Below are positions 43,987 through 52,045 of a stretch of 64,000 bases of DNA, in pieces. A model generated the notes under the pieces. That model worked only from the letters and a program-made list of their open reading frames with translations, was not told where the DNA came from and searched no databases. How positions within the stretch are numbered: the stretch's first letter is position 1; every line of letters begins with the position of its first letter. The stretch is from Devosia ginsengisoli (lineage in GTDB: Bacteria; Pseudomonadota; Alphaproteobacteria; Rhizobiales; Devosiaceae): NCBI RefSeq assembly GCF_007859655.1, contig NZ_CP042304.1, positions 3,102,501 to 3,166,500 on the forward strand. Reading direction: 5' to 3'. Made by a program: the position numbers and the translations under genes.

Positions 43987-44658
43987 TCAGCGTCTTCATC
44001 GCCGGCACAGACCTCGAACAGCTTGACCGCCCATTCGATATCGGAGCGATTGTCCGAGCTGGTCCAAATTGAACCGGCAGCAGTTCATGGCTACGAGACC
44101 GCGGGCTCAGATAAATTGCTGAATGAAAATGGGTTCGGGATAAGTGGCGGAGAGAGAGACTCTCCGGGAGTTCAAGAGATGCGGTGCTTTCAGCGGTATA
44201 GTCTCAAAATCCAATGTGTATGATGCACATTTCGAATTCAAGTTCGCGGCGCCATTGATGAGCTAGACCGAGTTCGTATCTTTTCGGGCGCGCCGGTCAG
44301 AATAGAACTGCGAACACCTATTTCATTGAAATCAAAAGATGATTTCCGCCCCACCCTCTACCCATCTCTATTTCTTCAAGCCTGACCAGTGCTGAAACGG
44401 GGCCGACTGCAGACCAACAGCCTTGGGTGCCCTCCAGACATATCGGACGTTGATCCGCCCAAGTATGGTTCAAGACTCAAAATGCGTGTCTGCCCCTCAA
44501 GGTAGTGGGCGTTCTGTTCGCGCCAAGCCACCGGAGACGTTAGCCGCGCGTTGTGGCCTCCTGGACGCTCGGTCTCAGAGGCACATCGATGGGCCGGGTA
44601 CGAGTTATCACCGAGGTCCTTGTGGACTGCTCAGCGCTTCAACCGTGTGATTCGGAAG
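43987..44658. other. Gene-poor 670-nt boundary region
   Basis: No convincing gene. GC content is visibly lower and codon-like periodicity is lost compared with both sides. Short frames (44023-44223, 44423-44650) have unlikely composition. A perfect 7-bp hairpin, GAAATCA-5 nt-TGATTTC, lies at 44328-44346. On the minus strand near 43990-44070 a fragment reads like protein (DIEWAVKLFEVCAGDEDAD) but has no start. This looks like decayed sequence separating the catabolic region from the low-oxygen respiration island. Confidence 0.55.
44145..44158 (-). other. Possible tRNA-Ser 3'-end fragment (att-site remnant)
   Basis: Read on the minus strand this is CTCTCTCTCCGCCA, which matches the acceptor-stem end plus CCA of bacterial tRNA-Ser. 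The bases before it do not form a T-arm, so it is not a tRNA gene. A 3'-terminal tRNA fragment in a gene-poor boundary is what integration of a mobile element leaves behind, but 14 nt of low-complexity sequence can also match by chance. Confidence 0.25.
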
Positions 44659-45066
44659 TTAACTCCGGCCTCGACCGGAGTTAGCTATTGACTTGGGCAG
44701 GAGTGGACGGGGGCGGGTCACGATGAAGGCGGCGACAGTCAGCAGAAGCAGGGCGAGTCCGCTGGCCGGAACTGATCCGAGTTCGCTGAAATGCATCGTG
44801 AGCCCATAGCCGATGAGCATGCTGGCCACAGCCACCAGTTTGGTCGGCGTGGAAATCGCTCCTTCGCGCTGCCAGGCCTGAAGCGGTTTGCCCAGTACGG
44901 GATGGGCCAGCAACCAGGCCGTCAGCCGGGGTGAGGAGCGGCCGAAGCACCAGGCCGCGGCCAACAGGAAAGGCGTGGTGGGCAGGAGCGGCAGCACGGC
45001 GCCGGCGGCACCGAGACCGAGCATGACCCAGCCGGCAATCAGATAGACAAACCGGAAGCGGTTCAC
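44659..45066 (-). CDS. DUF454 (YbaN-family) inner-membrane protein
   Basis: A 135-residue protein with three to four hydrophobic helices. It shows the DUF454 signature in VYLIAGWVMLGLGAAGAVLP, LLPTTPFLLAAAWCFGRSSP and AWLLAHPVLGKPLQAW. The start is a GTG overlapping the stop of the previous gene (GTGA). DUF454 genes are commonly found beside haem, denitrification and anaerobic ubiquinone genes, but no reaction is established. It is the last gene of the ubiTUV operon. Its final codons fold into a strong hairpin. Confidence 0.88.
   Translation of the reverse strand: MNRFRFVYLIAGWVMLGLGAAGAVLPLLPTTPFLLAAAWCFGRSSPRLTAWLLAHPVLGKPLQAWQREGAISTPTKLVAVASMLIGYGLTMHFSELGSVPASGLALLLLTVAAFIVTRPRPLLPKSIANSGRGRS
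44661..44682. terminator. Hairpin at the end of the ubiTUV-DUF454 operon
   Basis: AACTCCGG and CCGGAGTT form a perfect 8-bp stem with a 6-nt loop, overlapping the last seven codons and the TAA of the DUF454 gene. No T-run follows in the minus direction, so it is a stable 3' structure or weak terminator rather than a classical one. Confidence 0.45.
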
Positions 45067-45437
45067 GGCACGGCCCCATCATGAGAGATCATCTGCATGG
45101 CGGCCGAGCCCAAAGCGGCCATGCGGGCGATGTCATCGAAGATATGCGCCAGTTCGGCAAAGACGCTGCGGTCGCCTTCCTGCCAGCTCACATCCTCCAA
45201 CTCACCGAGCAGGTCCACCAATGCGGCAATGGAGGCCCTGTGCTGGCGTGCATCCAGCAGGCATTGTCGGTCATGGCGCTGCTGCTCCTGCGTCATGAAC
45301 CGCTGCAAGGCATCGTTGACGCGTTGCCGGCAGTCGCAATCGAGCGCGACCGTGCCGATCAGGTTGCGGATGCGCCGAGTGAGCTGCCCGGCATTTTCCG
45401 AGGTTTCAACGGCTAGCGGCGGGCCATAATATATCAT
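45063..45437 (-). CDS. Uncharacterised helical protein in the ubiTUV operon
   Basis: A 124-residue protein that I do not recognise. It is predicted nearly all-helical and soluble. It has two close Cys (ALDCDCRQRVND, about residues 33-35) and a third further on, a His/Gln-rich middle (TQEQQRHDRQCLLDARQHRA) and an acidic Trp-containing helix (LLGELEDVSWQEGDRSVFAE). It overlaps ubiV by 4 nt upstream and the DUF454 gene by 4 nt downstream, so it is tightly coupled to O2-independent ubiquinone synthesis. The spread of His, Glu and Cys on helices might bind metal; this is a guess. Confidence 0.75.
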   Translation of the reverse strand: MIYYGPPLAVETSENAGQLTRRIRNLIGTVALDCDCRQRVNDALQRFMTQEQQRHDRQCLLDARQHRASIAALVDLLGELEDVSWQEGDRSVFAELAHIFDDIARMAALGSAAMQMISHDGAVP

Positions 45438-46360
45438 GCTGAAACCCGTTCTGCCGCGGTGGGGACCCAGTCGGCCCCGGTCGTGCCGTGGTGGAAGCCA
45501 TTGGAAAAGGGCACATCGGGATAGAGGACGCGCAACCGCGCCTCACCTTCGGCTGCGTCGATCCTAAGGTCGCGGACATGGGCAAAGGTCTCGGCCACCT
45601 CAGCCATGTCGCAATGTTGCGGCGACAGGCGGATATGGCTCACGCCCGCATCCCGCAGGGCCGGCAGTTCGGCCAGTAGCACCTGGCAGGTATGGGACAT
45701 GGTCTGCACGCCATTGAGCGTCAGGAAGGATTGGCCGTCGAGCGTATCCACCGCCAGTCCGTCGGGATCGTCCTGGCAGACAAACTGGCAATTGTCCTTG
45801 CTGTGCCCCTTGGCACGGGCATGGGCGCAGCGGGCCGAAATGGCCAGCGGCAGGCGGCCGAAGGCAAAGACCTCGAAATCCGTTTCCGGCGCAACGCCGA
45901 CGATTTCAGCCACCGAGGTCAAGGACAGTTCCGGCCCCAGGCAGATGCGCGTGGCGCCGCGGCTGACCAGCATACGGGCGGTGGCGCCGTTATAGACGTT
46001 GACGAAGGGGCCGATGAGATGCGGCCGCCCGGAGAGGAGGCCCAGCGCCGACAGGTCATTGGCTTCCACCGGCCATTGGCTGGCTTGGACCAGCTTCCGG
46101 GTCAGCATGGCTTCGCGTTCCAGCGTCACCATGGCCATGGAGGCCAGCGCCACGTCCTTGCCGGCATCGGCAAGGCGGGTGGCGACGGCATCGATAAAAG
46201 GCTGGGTGAAGTGGAGGCGCTTGGAGCAGACCACTTCACCCAGAGTTACCGCATCAATCCATGCGCAGTCGGCGATGCGGAAGTAGAAGTCGCGCCATGC
46301 CTCGCCGTCCCACAGATAGGGGACGGGACCGAGGGTGATCCGGAGGCTCCTCCCGGTCAT
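45434..46360 (-). CDS. ubiV: O2-independent ubiquinone hydroxylation protein UbiV (U32 peptidase family)
   Basis: UbiV forms a complex with UbiU and carries a [4Fe-4S] cluster needed to hydroxylate the ubiquinone ring without oxygen. The LGPVPYLWDG start and U32 fold are clear. The four cluster ligands of E. coli UbiV are matched in spacing: Cys45 (GEVVCSKR), Cys178 (ISARCAHAR), Cys191 (KDNCQ) and Cys195 (FVCQDD). I prefer ATG 46360, 5 nt after the ubiU stop, because the family starts close to LGPV; a GTG at 46375 is an alternative. It overlaps the next gene by 4 nt. Confidence 0.93.
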   Translation of the reverse strand: MTGRSLRITLGPVPYLWDGEAWRDFYFRIADCAWIDAVTLGEVVCSKRLHFTQPFIDAVATRLADAGKDVALASMAMVTLEREAMLTRKLVQASQWPVEANDLSALGLLSGRPHLIGPFVNVYNGATARMLVSRGATRICLGPELSLTSVAEIVGVAPETDFEVFAFGRLPLAISARCAHARAKGHSKDNCQFVCQDDPDGLAVDTLDGQSFLTLNGVQTMSHTCQVLLAELPALRDAGVSHIRLSPQHCDMAEVAETFAHVRDLRIDAAEGEARLRVLYPDVPFSNGFHHGTTGADWVPTAAERVSA

Positions 46361-46365
46361 CGGGA

Positions 46366-47343
46366 TCACCGCCACTTCTTTTCGTAAGCGCCCGCCGTGG
46401 TCCGCTGGCCTTCGCTGAGGCGGCGGAGATGGGCGAGCAAAGCCGGGCGCTGTTCGGGGGTGGCGGCGAGCGCCTGGCGCAGCCGCGAGACCACTTCAGC
46501 GACATAGGCCTTGCCGCGCTGGCGCCCCTCGATCTTGAGCGCGGTGACGCCGGCATCGCGCAGGGCGTCGAGATGCTCCATCACATCGAGGCTCACAGGG
46601 TCCTCGAAGGCATAGCCCTCGTCATCGGCAATGTGGAAGCGCCCCTTGCACAAGGTGGGATAGCCAGCCGGCTCGTCGGCGCCGAAGCGGTTGATCGTAT
46701 AGCCGCCCAGTTCGGACACCATCTCGTCGCCGTCCTCGCGGTAGCGCACATGGCTGGCCGGCGAGCAGACGCCCTGCATGTTGGGCGACAATCCCGTGGC
46801 ATAGGAGGAGAGCGAGCAGCGCCCCTCGGCCATGACGCAGAGGCCACCAAAGGCGAAGACTTCCAGCTCGCAGGCGACCTTGGGCGCCAAAGCCGCGATA
46901 TCGGCGACCGTCAGCACACGGGGCAGCACGAGCCGCCTCGCCCCGAAGCTCTGTACCAGGAAACTGATGGCGTCGGCATTGGAGGCCGAGGCCTGCACCG
47001 AAACATGCAGGCGCTGCCTGGGGTGGGTGCCGGCAATATAGGCCATCAGCGCCAGGTCGGCGACGATCAGCGCATCGGCGCCCAGAAGCACGGCATCGTC
47101 GGCGGCTTTGTACCATAGCCGTTCAGCGCCGGCCCGCATGAACGTGTTGAGCGCCACATAGGTCTGGACATTCCGCGCCTTGCCATAGGCGATGGAGGCG
47201 GCCAGCTCCTCGCGGGTGAAGTTGAGGCCGGGGAAGTTGCGCGCATTGGTTTCGTCGCGGAAGCCGCAATAGACCGCGTCGGCGCCGGCATCGACGGCTT
47301 CGCGATAGGCGGCGGGCGTGCCGGCGGGGCAGATCAGTTCCAT
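46366..47343 (-). CDS. ubiU: O2-independent ubiquinone hydroxylation protein UbiU (U32 peptidase family)
   Basis: The 325-residue partner of UbiV. It begins MELICPAGTPAAYREAVDAG and keeps the four cysteines that bind [4Fe-4S] in E. coli at identical numbers: Cys169 (GGLCV), Cys176 (EGRCS), Cys193 (GVCSP) and Cys232 (TLCKGR). This supports an active UbiUV complex. The gene lies 2 nt after ubiT and before ubiV in one operon that starts downstream of a TTG-N8-CAA box, consistent with induction at low oxygen. Confidence 0.95.
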   Translation of the reverse strand: MELICPAGTPAAYREAVDAGADAVYCGFRDETNARNFPGLNFTREELAASIAYGKARNVQTYVALNTFMRAGAERLWYKAADDAVLLGADALIVADLALMAYIAGTHPRQRLHVSVQASASNADAISFLVQSFGARRLVLPRVLTVADIAALAPKVACELEVFAFGGLCVMAEGRCSLSSYATGLSPNMQGVCSPASHVRYREDGDEMVSELGGYTINRFGADEPAGYPTLCKGRFHIADDEGYAFEDPVSLDVMEHLDALRDAGVTALKIEGRQRGKAYVAEVVSRLRQALAATPEQRPALLAHLRRLSEGQRTTAGAYEKKWR

Positions 47344-47345
47344 GT

Positions 47346-47840
47346 CTAGACCAGCCCGACCAGGGCGCGCTGGCGGACCATTTCGGCCAGTCGCGTGACC
47401 AGTGGTGCAAGCGGCCCGGCCACCTTGCCCAGGTCGCGCGGCAGGTCGAACCCGCTGTCATCAAGCGCATTGCGCAGGGCCAGCATGGCCTCCATGTCGC
47501 CGGAGATGGACAGGCTGCGGGCAAAGAACATGGCGTCGCCGTCGATCCGCCCTTCCAGCAGCGCCAGCAGGGTCAGCAGCGGTCCGCCCGCCGAGGCATC
47601 GGCCGGCATGCGGGCCGATTTGCGCGACACGGTGATACTGCGCCGCGCCGGCACGATAAGGAAGCTCAGGTTCAGATCGGCTGGGGTGAAGCGGAAGCTC
47701 TTGGTGGCATGATCGCCCAGCCGGTCGAACAGGGCCGGATGCTGGCGCAGCATCTGGTTGAACACCAGTTTCGCGCCCTGCTGGATGATAGGCAGGGGCA
47801 GGCGATTGATCGGCTGCGAAATGGCTTTGGGCAGGATCAT
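47346..47840 (-). CDS. ubiT: O2-independent ubiquinone synthesis lipid-carrier protein UbiT (SCP2 domain)
   Basis: A 164-residue protein with an SCP2 sterol-carrier domain, thought to bind lipophilic ubiquinone intermediates for the anaerobic pathway. Readable segments are PLPIIQQGAKLVFNQMLRQH, DLNLSFLIVPARRSITVSRK, LEGRIDGDAMFFARSLSISG and DMEAMLALRNALDDS, typical of UbiT. It is the first gene of ubiT-ubiU-ubiV-unknown-DUF454, and the Fnr/FixK-type box at 47899 is 59 nt upstream of its ATG. Confidence 0.92.
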   Translation of the reverse strand: MILPKAISQPINRLPLPIIQQGAKLVFNQMLRQHPALFDRLGDHATKSFRFTPADLNLSFLIVPARRSITVSRKSARMPADASAGGPLLTLLALLEGRIDGDAMFFARSLSISGDMEAMLALRNALDDSGFDLPRDLGKVAGPLAPLVTRLAEMVRQRALVGLV

Positions 47841-47898
47841 GCGGGGCCTCCGGCAGGTTGCGACACGCTCAAGCTAGGCCGGCCCGGCCGCCAATACT

Positions 47899-47912
47899 TT
47901 GCGCTGGCGCAA
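47899..47912. promoter_or_regulatory. Fnr/FixK-type box between ubiT and ubiD
   Basis: TTGCGCTGGCGCAA fits the TTG(A/C)-N6-(T/G)CAA pattern reported for rhizobial FixK2 and is a near-perfect dyad. It lies 59 nt upstream of ubiT and 35 nt upstream of ubiD, between the two divergent operons. One of five such boxes in this region. Confidence 0.7.
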
Positions 47913-47946
47913 GGACTGCGCGCGCAGCATCCCTATCGTCGCGCGC

Positions 47947-49456
47947 ATGAGCACCGCCCTCCCGCGCGAAAGCGCCTTTCCCCCCGCGACCGACCTGCGT
48001 GGCTTTCTCGATGCACTGGAACGGCGCGGGCGCCTGCACCGGATCGAAAAGCCGGTGAGCCTGGTGCATGACCTCACCGAGATTCACCGTCGCGTGCTGC
48101 TTGCCGGCGGACCGGCGCTGCTAGTCGAGCGGCCGGTGGATGCGGCGGGACGGGTCGGTGAGATGCCGGTGCTGGTCAACCTCTTCGGCACGCAGGAACG
48201 CATCGCCTGGGGCATGGGCATCGCGCCCGGTGCCATGCCTGAACTGGGCGAGGCTCTAGCCGACCTACGCAATCCCCGCCCGCCGCGCGGGTTGAAACAG
48301 GCCTGGGCGCAGCGCGGCTTGCTGTCGAGCGCCCTCAACATGCGTCTGCGGCAGGTGGATCGCGCCCCCAGCCAGAGCCGGGTGCTGACGGGCGACGCCG
48401 TGGATTTGGGCCGTCTGCCCATCCAGTGGTGCTGGCCGGGCGAGCCGGCGCCGCTCATCACCTGGCCACTGGTCATCACCTGCGCGCCCGACGATCCTGA
48501 TGATATCAATGTCGGCATCTACCGCATGCAGGTGCTCGGGCCCAATCGCGTCATCATGCGCTGGCTGGCCCATCGCGGGGGGGGCGCGGCACCATCGCAT
48601 GTGGCAGAAACTGGGGCGCGACATGCCGGTGGCGGTGGCTATTGGCGCCGATCCGGTCACGATCCTTGCCGCCGTCATGCCTCTGCCCGAGGGCATGAGC
48701 GAACTGGGCTTTGCCGGCCTGCTGCGCCGCCGCCGCACCGAGGTGGCCACGGGCATGACGGTGCCGCTGCCGGTGCCGGCCCATGCGGAAATCGTGCTCG
48801 AAGGCCATGTCTCGGCCAGCGAAACCGCGCCCGAGGGGCCCTATGGCGATCACACCGGCTATTATAACAGTGTCGAACCTTTCCCGGTGATGACGCTCAG
48901 CGCCATCACCATGCGCGACAAGCCCATCTATCTCTCGACCTATACCGGCCGCCCACCCGACGAGCCGTCCCGACTGGGCGAGGCGATGACGCCGCTGTTC
49001 GCGCCGCTGGCTCGCCGGCAATTCCCCGAAATCATCGACCTGCATTTGCCGCCCGAGGCTTGTTCCTATCGGGCCATGGTCGTTTCCATCGACAAGCGCT
49101 ATCCCGGCCAGGCGCGGCGGCTCATGCTCGGCCTGTGGTCCATGCTGCCGCAGTTCAGCTATACCAAGCTCATCATCGTGGTGGATGGCGACATCGACAT
49201 CCACAAATGGGATGATGTCATCTGGGCGCTGGCCACGCGGTTCGATGCGCCGCGCGACCTGGTCGTGGTGCCCGATACGCCCATCGACTATCTCGATTTC
49301 GCCTCCCCGAGCCCGGGCTTAGGGGGCAAGCTAGGGCTCGACGCCACCAACAAGCTGGGGCCGGAAACCAGCCGCGACTGGGGTCGGGTGCTCGCCATGA
49401 CGCCTGAAGTAACGACGCGCGTCGATGCCATCTGGCACGAACTGAACCTGCCATGA
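47947..49456 (+). pseudogene. ubiD: UbiD-family prFMN decarboxylase, broken by a one-base insertion
   Basis: UbiD decarboxylates 4-hydroxy-3-polyprenylbenzoate in ubiquinone synthesis using prenylated FMN from UbiX. The first frame covers residues 1 to about 210 (TDLRGFLDALERRGRLHRIE; INVGIYRMQVLGPNRVIMRW). At an eight-G run (48577-48584) it shifts out of frame. The second frame continues ARHHRMWQKLGRDMPVAVAI, then HVSASETAPEGPYGDHTGYY with the catalytic Glu region, to 49456. Removing one G restores HRGGARHH, part of the conserved prFMN site, and a protein of 502 residues, close to E. coli UbiD (497). The next gene, ubiX, overlaps it by 4 nt. Confidence 0.85.
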
Positions 49457-50019
49457 CGCGCGTGGTCCTTGCCATGACCGGGGCATCCGGCGCCGCCATC
49501 GGGCTGCGGTCCGCCGAATTGCTGCATGCGCTGCCGGACGTGGAAATTCACCTTGTGCTGTCGCAGGCCGCCGAACGGACCCTGGCGCATGAAGTAGGCC
49601 CCGATGCCGCCGTCAGGCTCCGTGCATTGGCCGATGTGGTTCACCCGGTGGACGATATCGGCGCCAGCATTGCCAGCGGCTCCTTCGGTTCGACTGGCAT
49701 GCTGGTCGCGCCCTGCTCGATGCACTCGCTGGCCGCCATCGCCTCCGGCATTGCCGACAATCTGATCGTGCGGGCGGCCGATGTGCATCTCAAGGAGCGC
49801 CGCCGGCTCGTGCTGATGGCCCGCGAGACGCCGCTGCATCTGGGCCATTTGCGCAATATGGTCGCCGTCACCGAAATGGGTGCCGTGGTCATGCCGCCCG
49901 TGCCGGCCTTCTACCATCGACCCGCCAATGTCGCCGACATCGTCAACCAGCTCGCCGCCCGCGCCATAGACCTGCTTGGTCTGCCCCATGCGCCGCTGGC
50001 GCGGGAATGGCAGGGCTAG
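49453..50019 (+). CDS. ubiX: Flavin prenyltransferase UbiX
   Basis: A 188-residue flavoprotein that attaches a dimethylallyl group to FMN to make the prFMN cofactor of UbiD. It has the N-terminal VVLAMTGASGAAIGLRSAEL, GSFGSTGMLVAPCSMHSLAA and ARETPLHLGHLRNMVAVTEM, all conserved positions of the UbiX/Pad1 family. The ATG overlaps the ubiD stop by 4 nt, so the pair is translationally coupled. Its TAG shares a CTAG with the stop of the convergent hemN gene. Confidence 0.95.
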   Translation: MTRVVLAMTGASGAAIGLRSAELLHALPDVEIHLVLSQAAERTLAHEVGPDAAVRLRALADVVHPVDDIGASIASGSFGSTGMLVAPCSMHSLAAIASGIADNLIVRAADVHLKERRRLVLMARETPLHLGHLRNMVAVTEMGAVVMPPVPAFYHRPANVADIVNQLAARAIDLLGLPHAPLAREWQG

Positions 50020-51362
50020 ACGGCCAGCGAATGGCGAGCCGCGCCCTGGGCGAGATAGGTATCGAATTTTGCCGCAATGGCCCGAACGAAGGGCCGGCCG
50101 CGCGCGGTCACGCCGAAGCGATCCGCATCGGCCGTGGTCAACCCATCCTCATCCGCTGCGGCGATGGTTCGGGCCGTCTCGAACAGCGCCGCGCCCGCCT
50201 TGCCAAAGGCCCGCAATTCATCGCGCGTCAGCGCGAAGCGGCACAGCAGCGCCTCGATGGCAAAGCCATGCAGCCGGTCCTCCGGGCTAAGCGCAAATCC
50301 GCGCGCCGTGGCGCCACCACCGGCCAGCACAGCCTTCTGGTATTCGCCTGTCGGCGTGATGTTCTGCACATAGCCCTGCGGCAATTGCCCAATGGAAGAA
50401 GCGCCCAGCCCGATCAGCAGGTCCGCGCGGTCGTCCGTATAGCCCTGGAAATTGCGCCGCAACTTGCCGGTCCTGTCCGCAATGGCAAGGCTGTCGCTCG
50501 CACGGGCGAAATGGTCGAAGCCGACAGGGTGCAATCCGCCAGCATCGAGCAGGCCTGCCGCAAGCTGGGACTGTGCAAAGCGCAACCTGACATCGGGCAA
50601 GGCCGCATCCGGAATCATCTGCTGGTGCTTCTTCATCCAGGGCACATGCGCATAGCCGAACAGCGCCGTGCGGTCGGGCCTCAGCAACAGCACTTGCGCG
50701 ATGGTTACCTCGATACTGGCGAGCGTCTGGTAAGGCAGGCCATAGAGCACATCGACATTGACCGAATGCACGCCCCGTGCCCGCACCTGGTCGATGACAT
50801 GTTGGGTCTGCTCGAAAGTCTGGATGCGGTTGATGGCTTTCTGCACCCGCGGATCGAAGTCCTGCACGCCCACGCTGGCGCGCGTCAGCCCGAAATCGGC
50901 CATGGCATCGAAGCGGTCTTCGCCCAGATCGTTGGGGTCGATCTCGATGCTGATTTCCGCATCATCAGCAATGGCGAAGCGCTCCGCCAGCCGCGCCTTG
51001 AGCGCCGCCATATCGGCCGCAGAGAGCATGGTGGGCGACCCGCCGCCGAGATGGATGGCAGTCACCCTGCCCCGGCCGGCCAGTTCCGCCGATACCCAGT
51101 CGATCTCGGCATAGAGCGCCAGCAGATATTGGGTGACCGGCTCATAGCGCAGAGTATGCTTGGTGTGGCAGCCGCAGAACCAGCACAGCCGGTCGCAATA
51201 GGGAATGTGCAGGTAAAGCGAGATGGTCGCCGCTTCCGGTACCTCGCCCAGCCAGCGCGCATAGGTGTCCGGCGTGATGCCGGCATGGAAATGCGGCGCC
51301 GTGGGATAGCTCGTATAGCGCGGCACAGGAGCCGAATAGCGCTCGATCAGGTCGGTTGTCAT
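50016..51362 (-). CDS. hemN: Oxygen-independent coproporphyrinogen III oxidase
   Basis: A 448-residue radical-SAM enzyme that converts coproporphyrinogen III to protoporphyrinogen IX without O2, needed to make haem for the cbb3 oxidase at low oxygen. The [4Fe-4S]/SAM motif is Cys56-x3-Cys60-x2-Cys63 (YCDRLCWFCGC). RYTSYPTAPHF at the N-terminus, HLGGGSPTML, and SVGVQDFDPRVQKAINRIQ are HemN-specific. I take the ATG at 51362, which overlaps the nnrU stop by 4 nt; a longer frame upstream is only the shadow of nnrU. Confidence 0.95.
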   Translation of the reverse strand: MTTDLIERYSAPVPRYTSYPTAPHFHAGITPDTYARWLGEVPEAATISLYLHIPYCDRLCWFCGCHTKHTLRYEPVTQYLLALYAEIDWVSAELAGRGRVTAIHLGGGSPTMLSAADMAALKARLAERFAIADDAEISIEIDPNDLGEDRFDAMADFGLTRASVGVQDFDPRVQKAINRIQTFEQTQHVIDQVRARGVHSVNVDVLYGLPYQTLASIEVTIAQVLLLRPDRTALFGYAHVPWMKKHQQMIPDAALPDVRLRFAQSQLAAGLLDAGGLHPVGFDHFARASDSLAIADRTGKLRRNFQGYTDDRADLLIGLGASSIGQLPQGYVQNITPTGEYQKAVLAGGGATARGFALSPEDRLHGFAIEALLCRFALTRDELRAFGKAGAALFETARTIAAADEDGLTTADADRFGVTARGRPFVRAIAAKFDTYLAQGAARHSLAV

Positions 51363-52045
51363 GTCGTTGCCATCGCCAATGGATCGGCACCAAACAGCAC
51401 GGCATGGCCACCCAGCAGCAACCAGACGGTGAGCGCCGCGCTGATAAGAATAGCGATGGCCAGCGCCCCGTCGAAGCGCAGCTTCGTGCGACCAACCAGC
51501 ACCGCGGCAAACGGCAAAACCGAGGTCGTGCGGGCAATCTCCGCCCATTGTGCCCCCAGTCTTCTCCGACTGCGCCGATCCGTAATGACCATGCCGAGCA
51601 GGGCGAAGGCCAGGAGCGCGCCGAACAGCAACAGGCTGCGCAGATCGCCATTGGGTACGAGGTGGCTGCCGGCCCACAGCGCAAAGCCCCACAGCACCGG
51701 ATGGCGGGTCACCGTGGTGATAGCGCCCGACCTGAGGTCCGGTTTGCGCAAGGTGATCGAGGCCGGATTGGGGCTCACCAGCCCCGCCAGCAGCAACACC
51801 AATGCAATCGGCGTCAACACCAGCGGAAACCAGGCCTGCCAGGGCGCCGGGTCCCAGAGCGGTACGAAATCGAGCTGCAAGGCGGCATGGAACAGCCAGG
51901 CCAGCGCCAGCAGCGAAACCAGCGAATAGACCATGAGATAGGCCCGTCGTCCCACCGCCGCGACGAGCGTGGCTCGCAGGGCAGGAATGGCGGGCACCAT
52001 ATGCAGCGCCAGGAACAGGACCAGCGCGAGAAGAAACTGGGTCAA
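51359..52045 (-). CDS. nnrU: NnrU-family membrane protein
   Basis: A 228-residue protein with five to six hydrophobic helices. NnrU motifs are present: LFLALHMVPAIPALRATLVA near the N-terminus and GAITTVTRHPVLWGFALWAG in the middle. NnrU is associated with nitric-oxide-dependent regulation and nitrite reductase function in denitrifiers and is related to isoprenylcysteine methyltransferase-like membrane proteins; its chemistry is not settled. It is coupled by 4-nt overlaps with the hemerythrin-like gene upstream and hemN downstream. Confidence 0.88.
   Translation of the reverse strand: MTQFLLALVLFLALHMVPAIPALRATLVAAVGRRAYLMVYSLVSLLALAWLFHAALQLDFVPLWDPAPWQAWFPLVLTPIALVLLLAGLVSPNPASITLRKPDLRSGAITTVTRHPVLWGFALWAGSHLVPNGDLRSLLLFGALLAFALLGMVITDRRSRRRLGAQWAEIARTTSVLPFAAVLVGRTKLRFDGALAIAILISAALTVWLLLGGHAVLFGADPLAMATT

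Noticed and set aside
44145..44158. Complete tRNA-Ser gene
   Set aside because: Only the acceptor-end-like 14 nt match; no T-arm, anticodon arm or D-arm can be folded from the flanking bases.
44023..44223. Short plus-strand frame of 66 codons
   Set aside because: No ribosome-binding site, no family and atypical composition; it lies in the degenerate boundary region.
44423..44650. Short plus-strand frame of 75 codons
   Set aside because: Low-quality composition, no start signal and no similarity that I can recognise.
48500..48867. Programmed ribosomal frameshift in ubiD
   Set aside because: No slippery heptamer with downstream pseudoknot is evident, UbiD is not known to use frameshifting, and the G8 tract with other homopolymer indels in the window points to an error.
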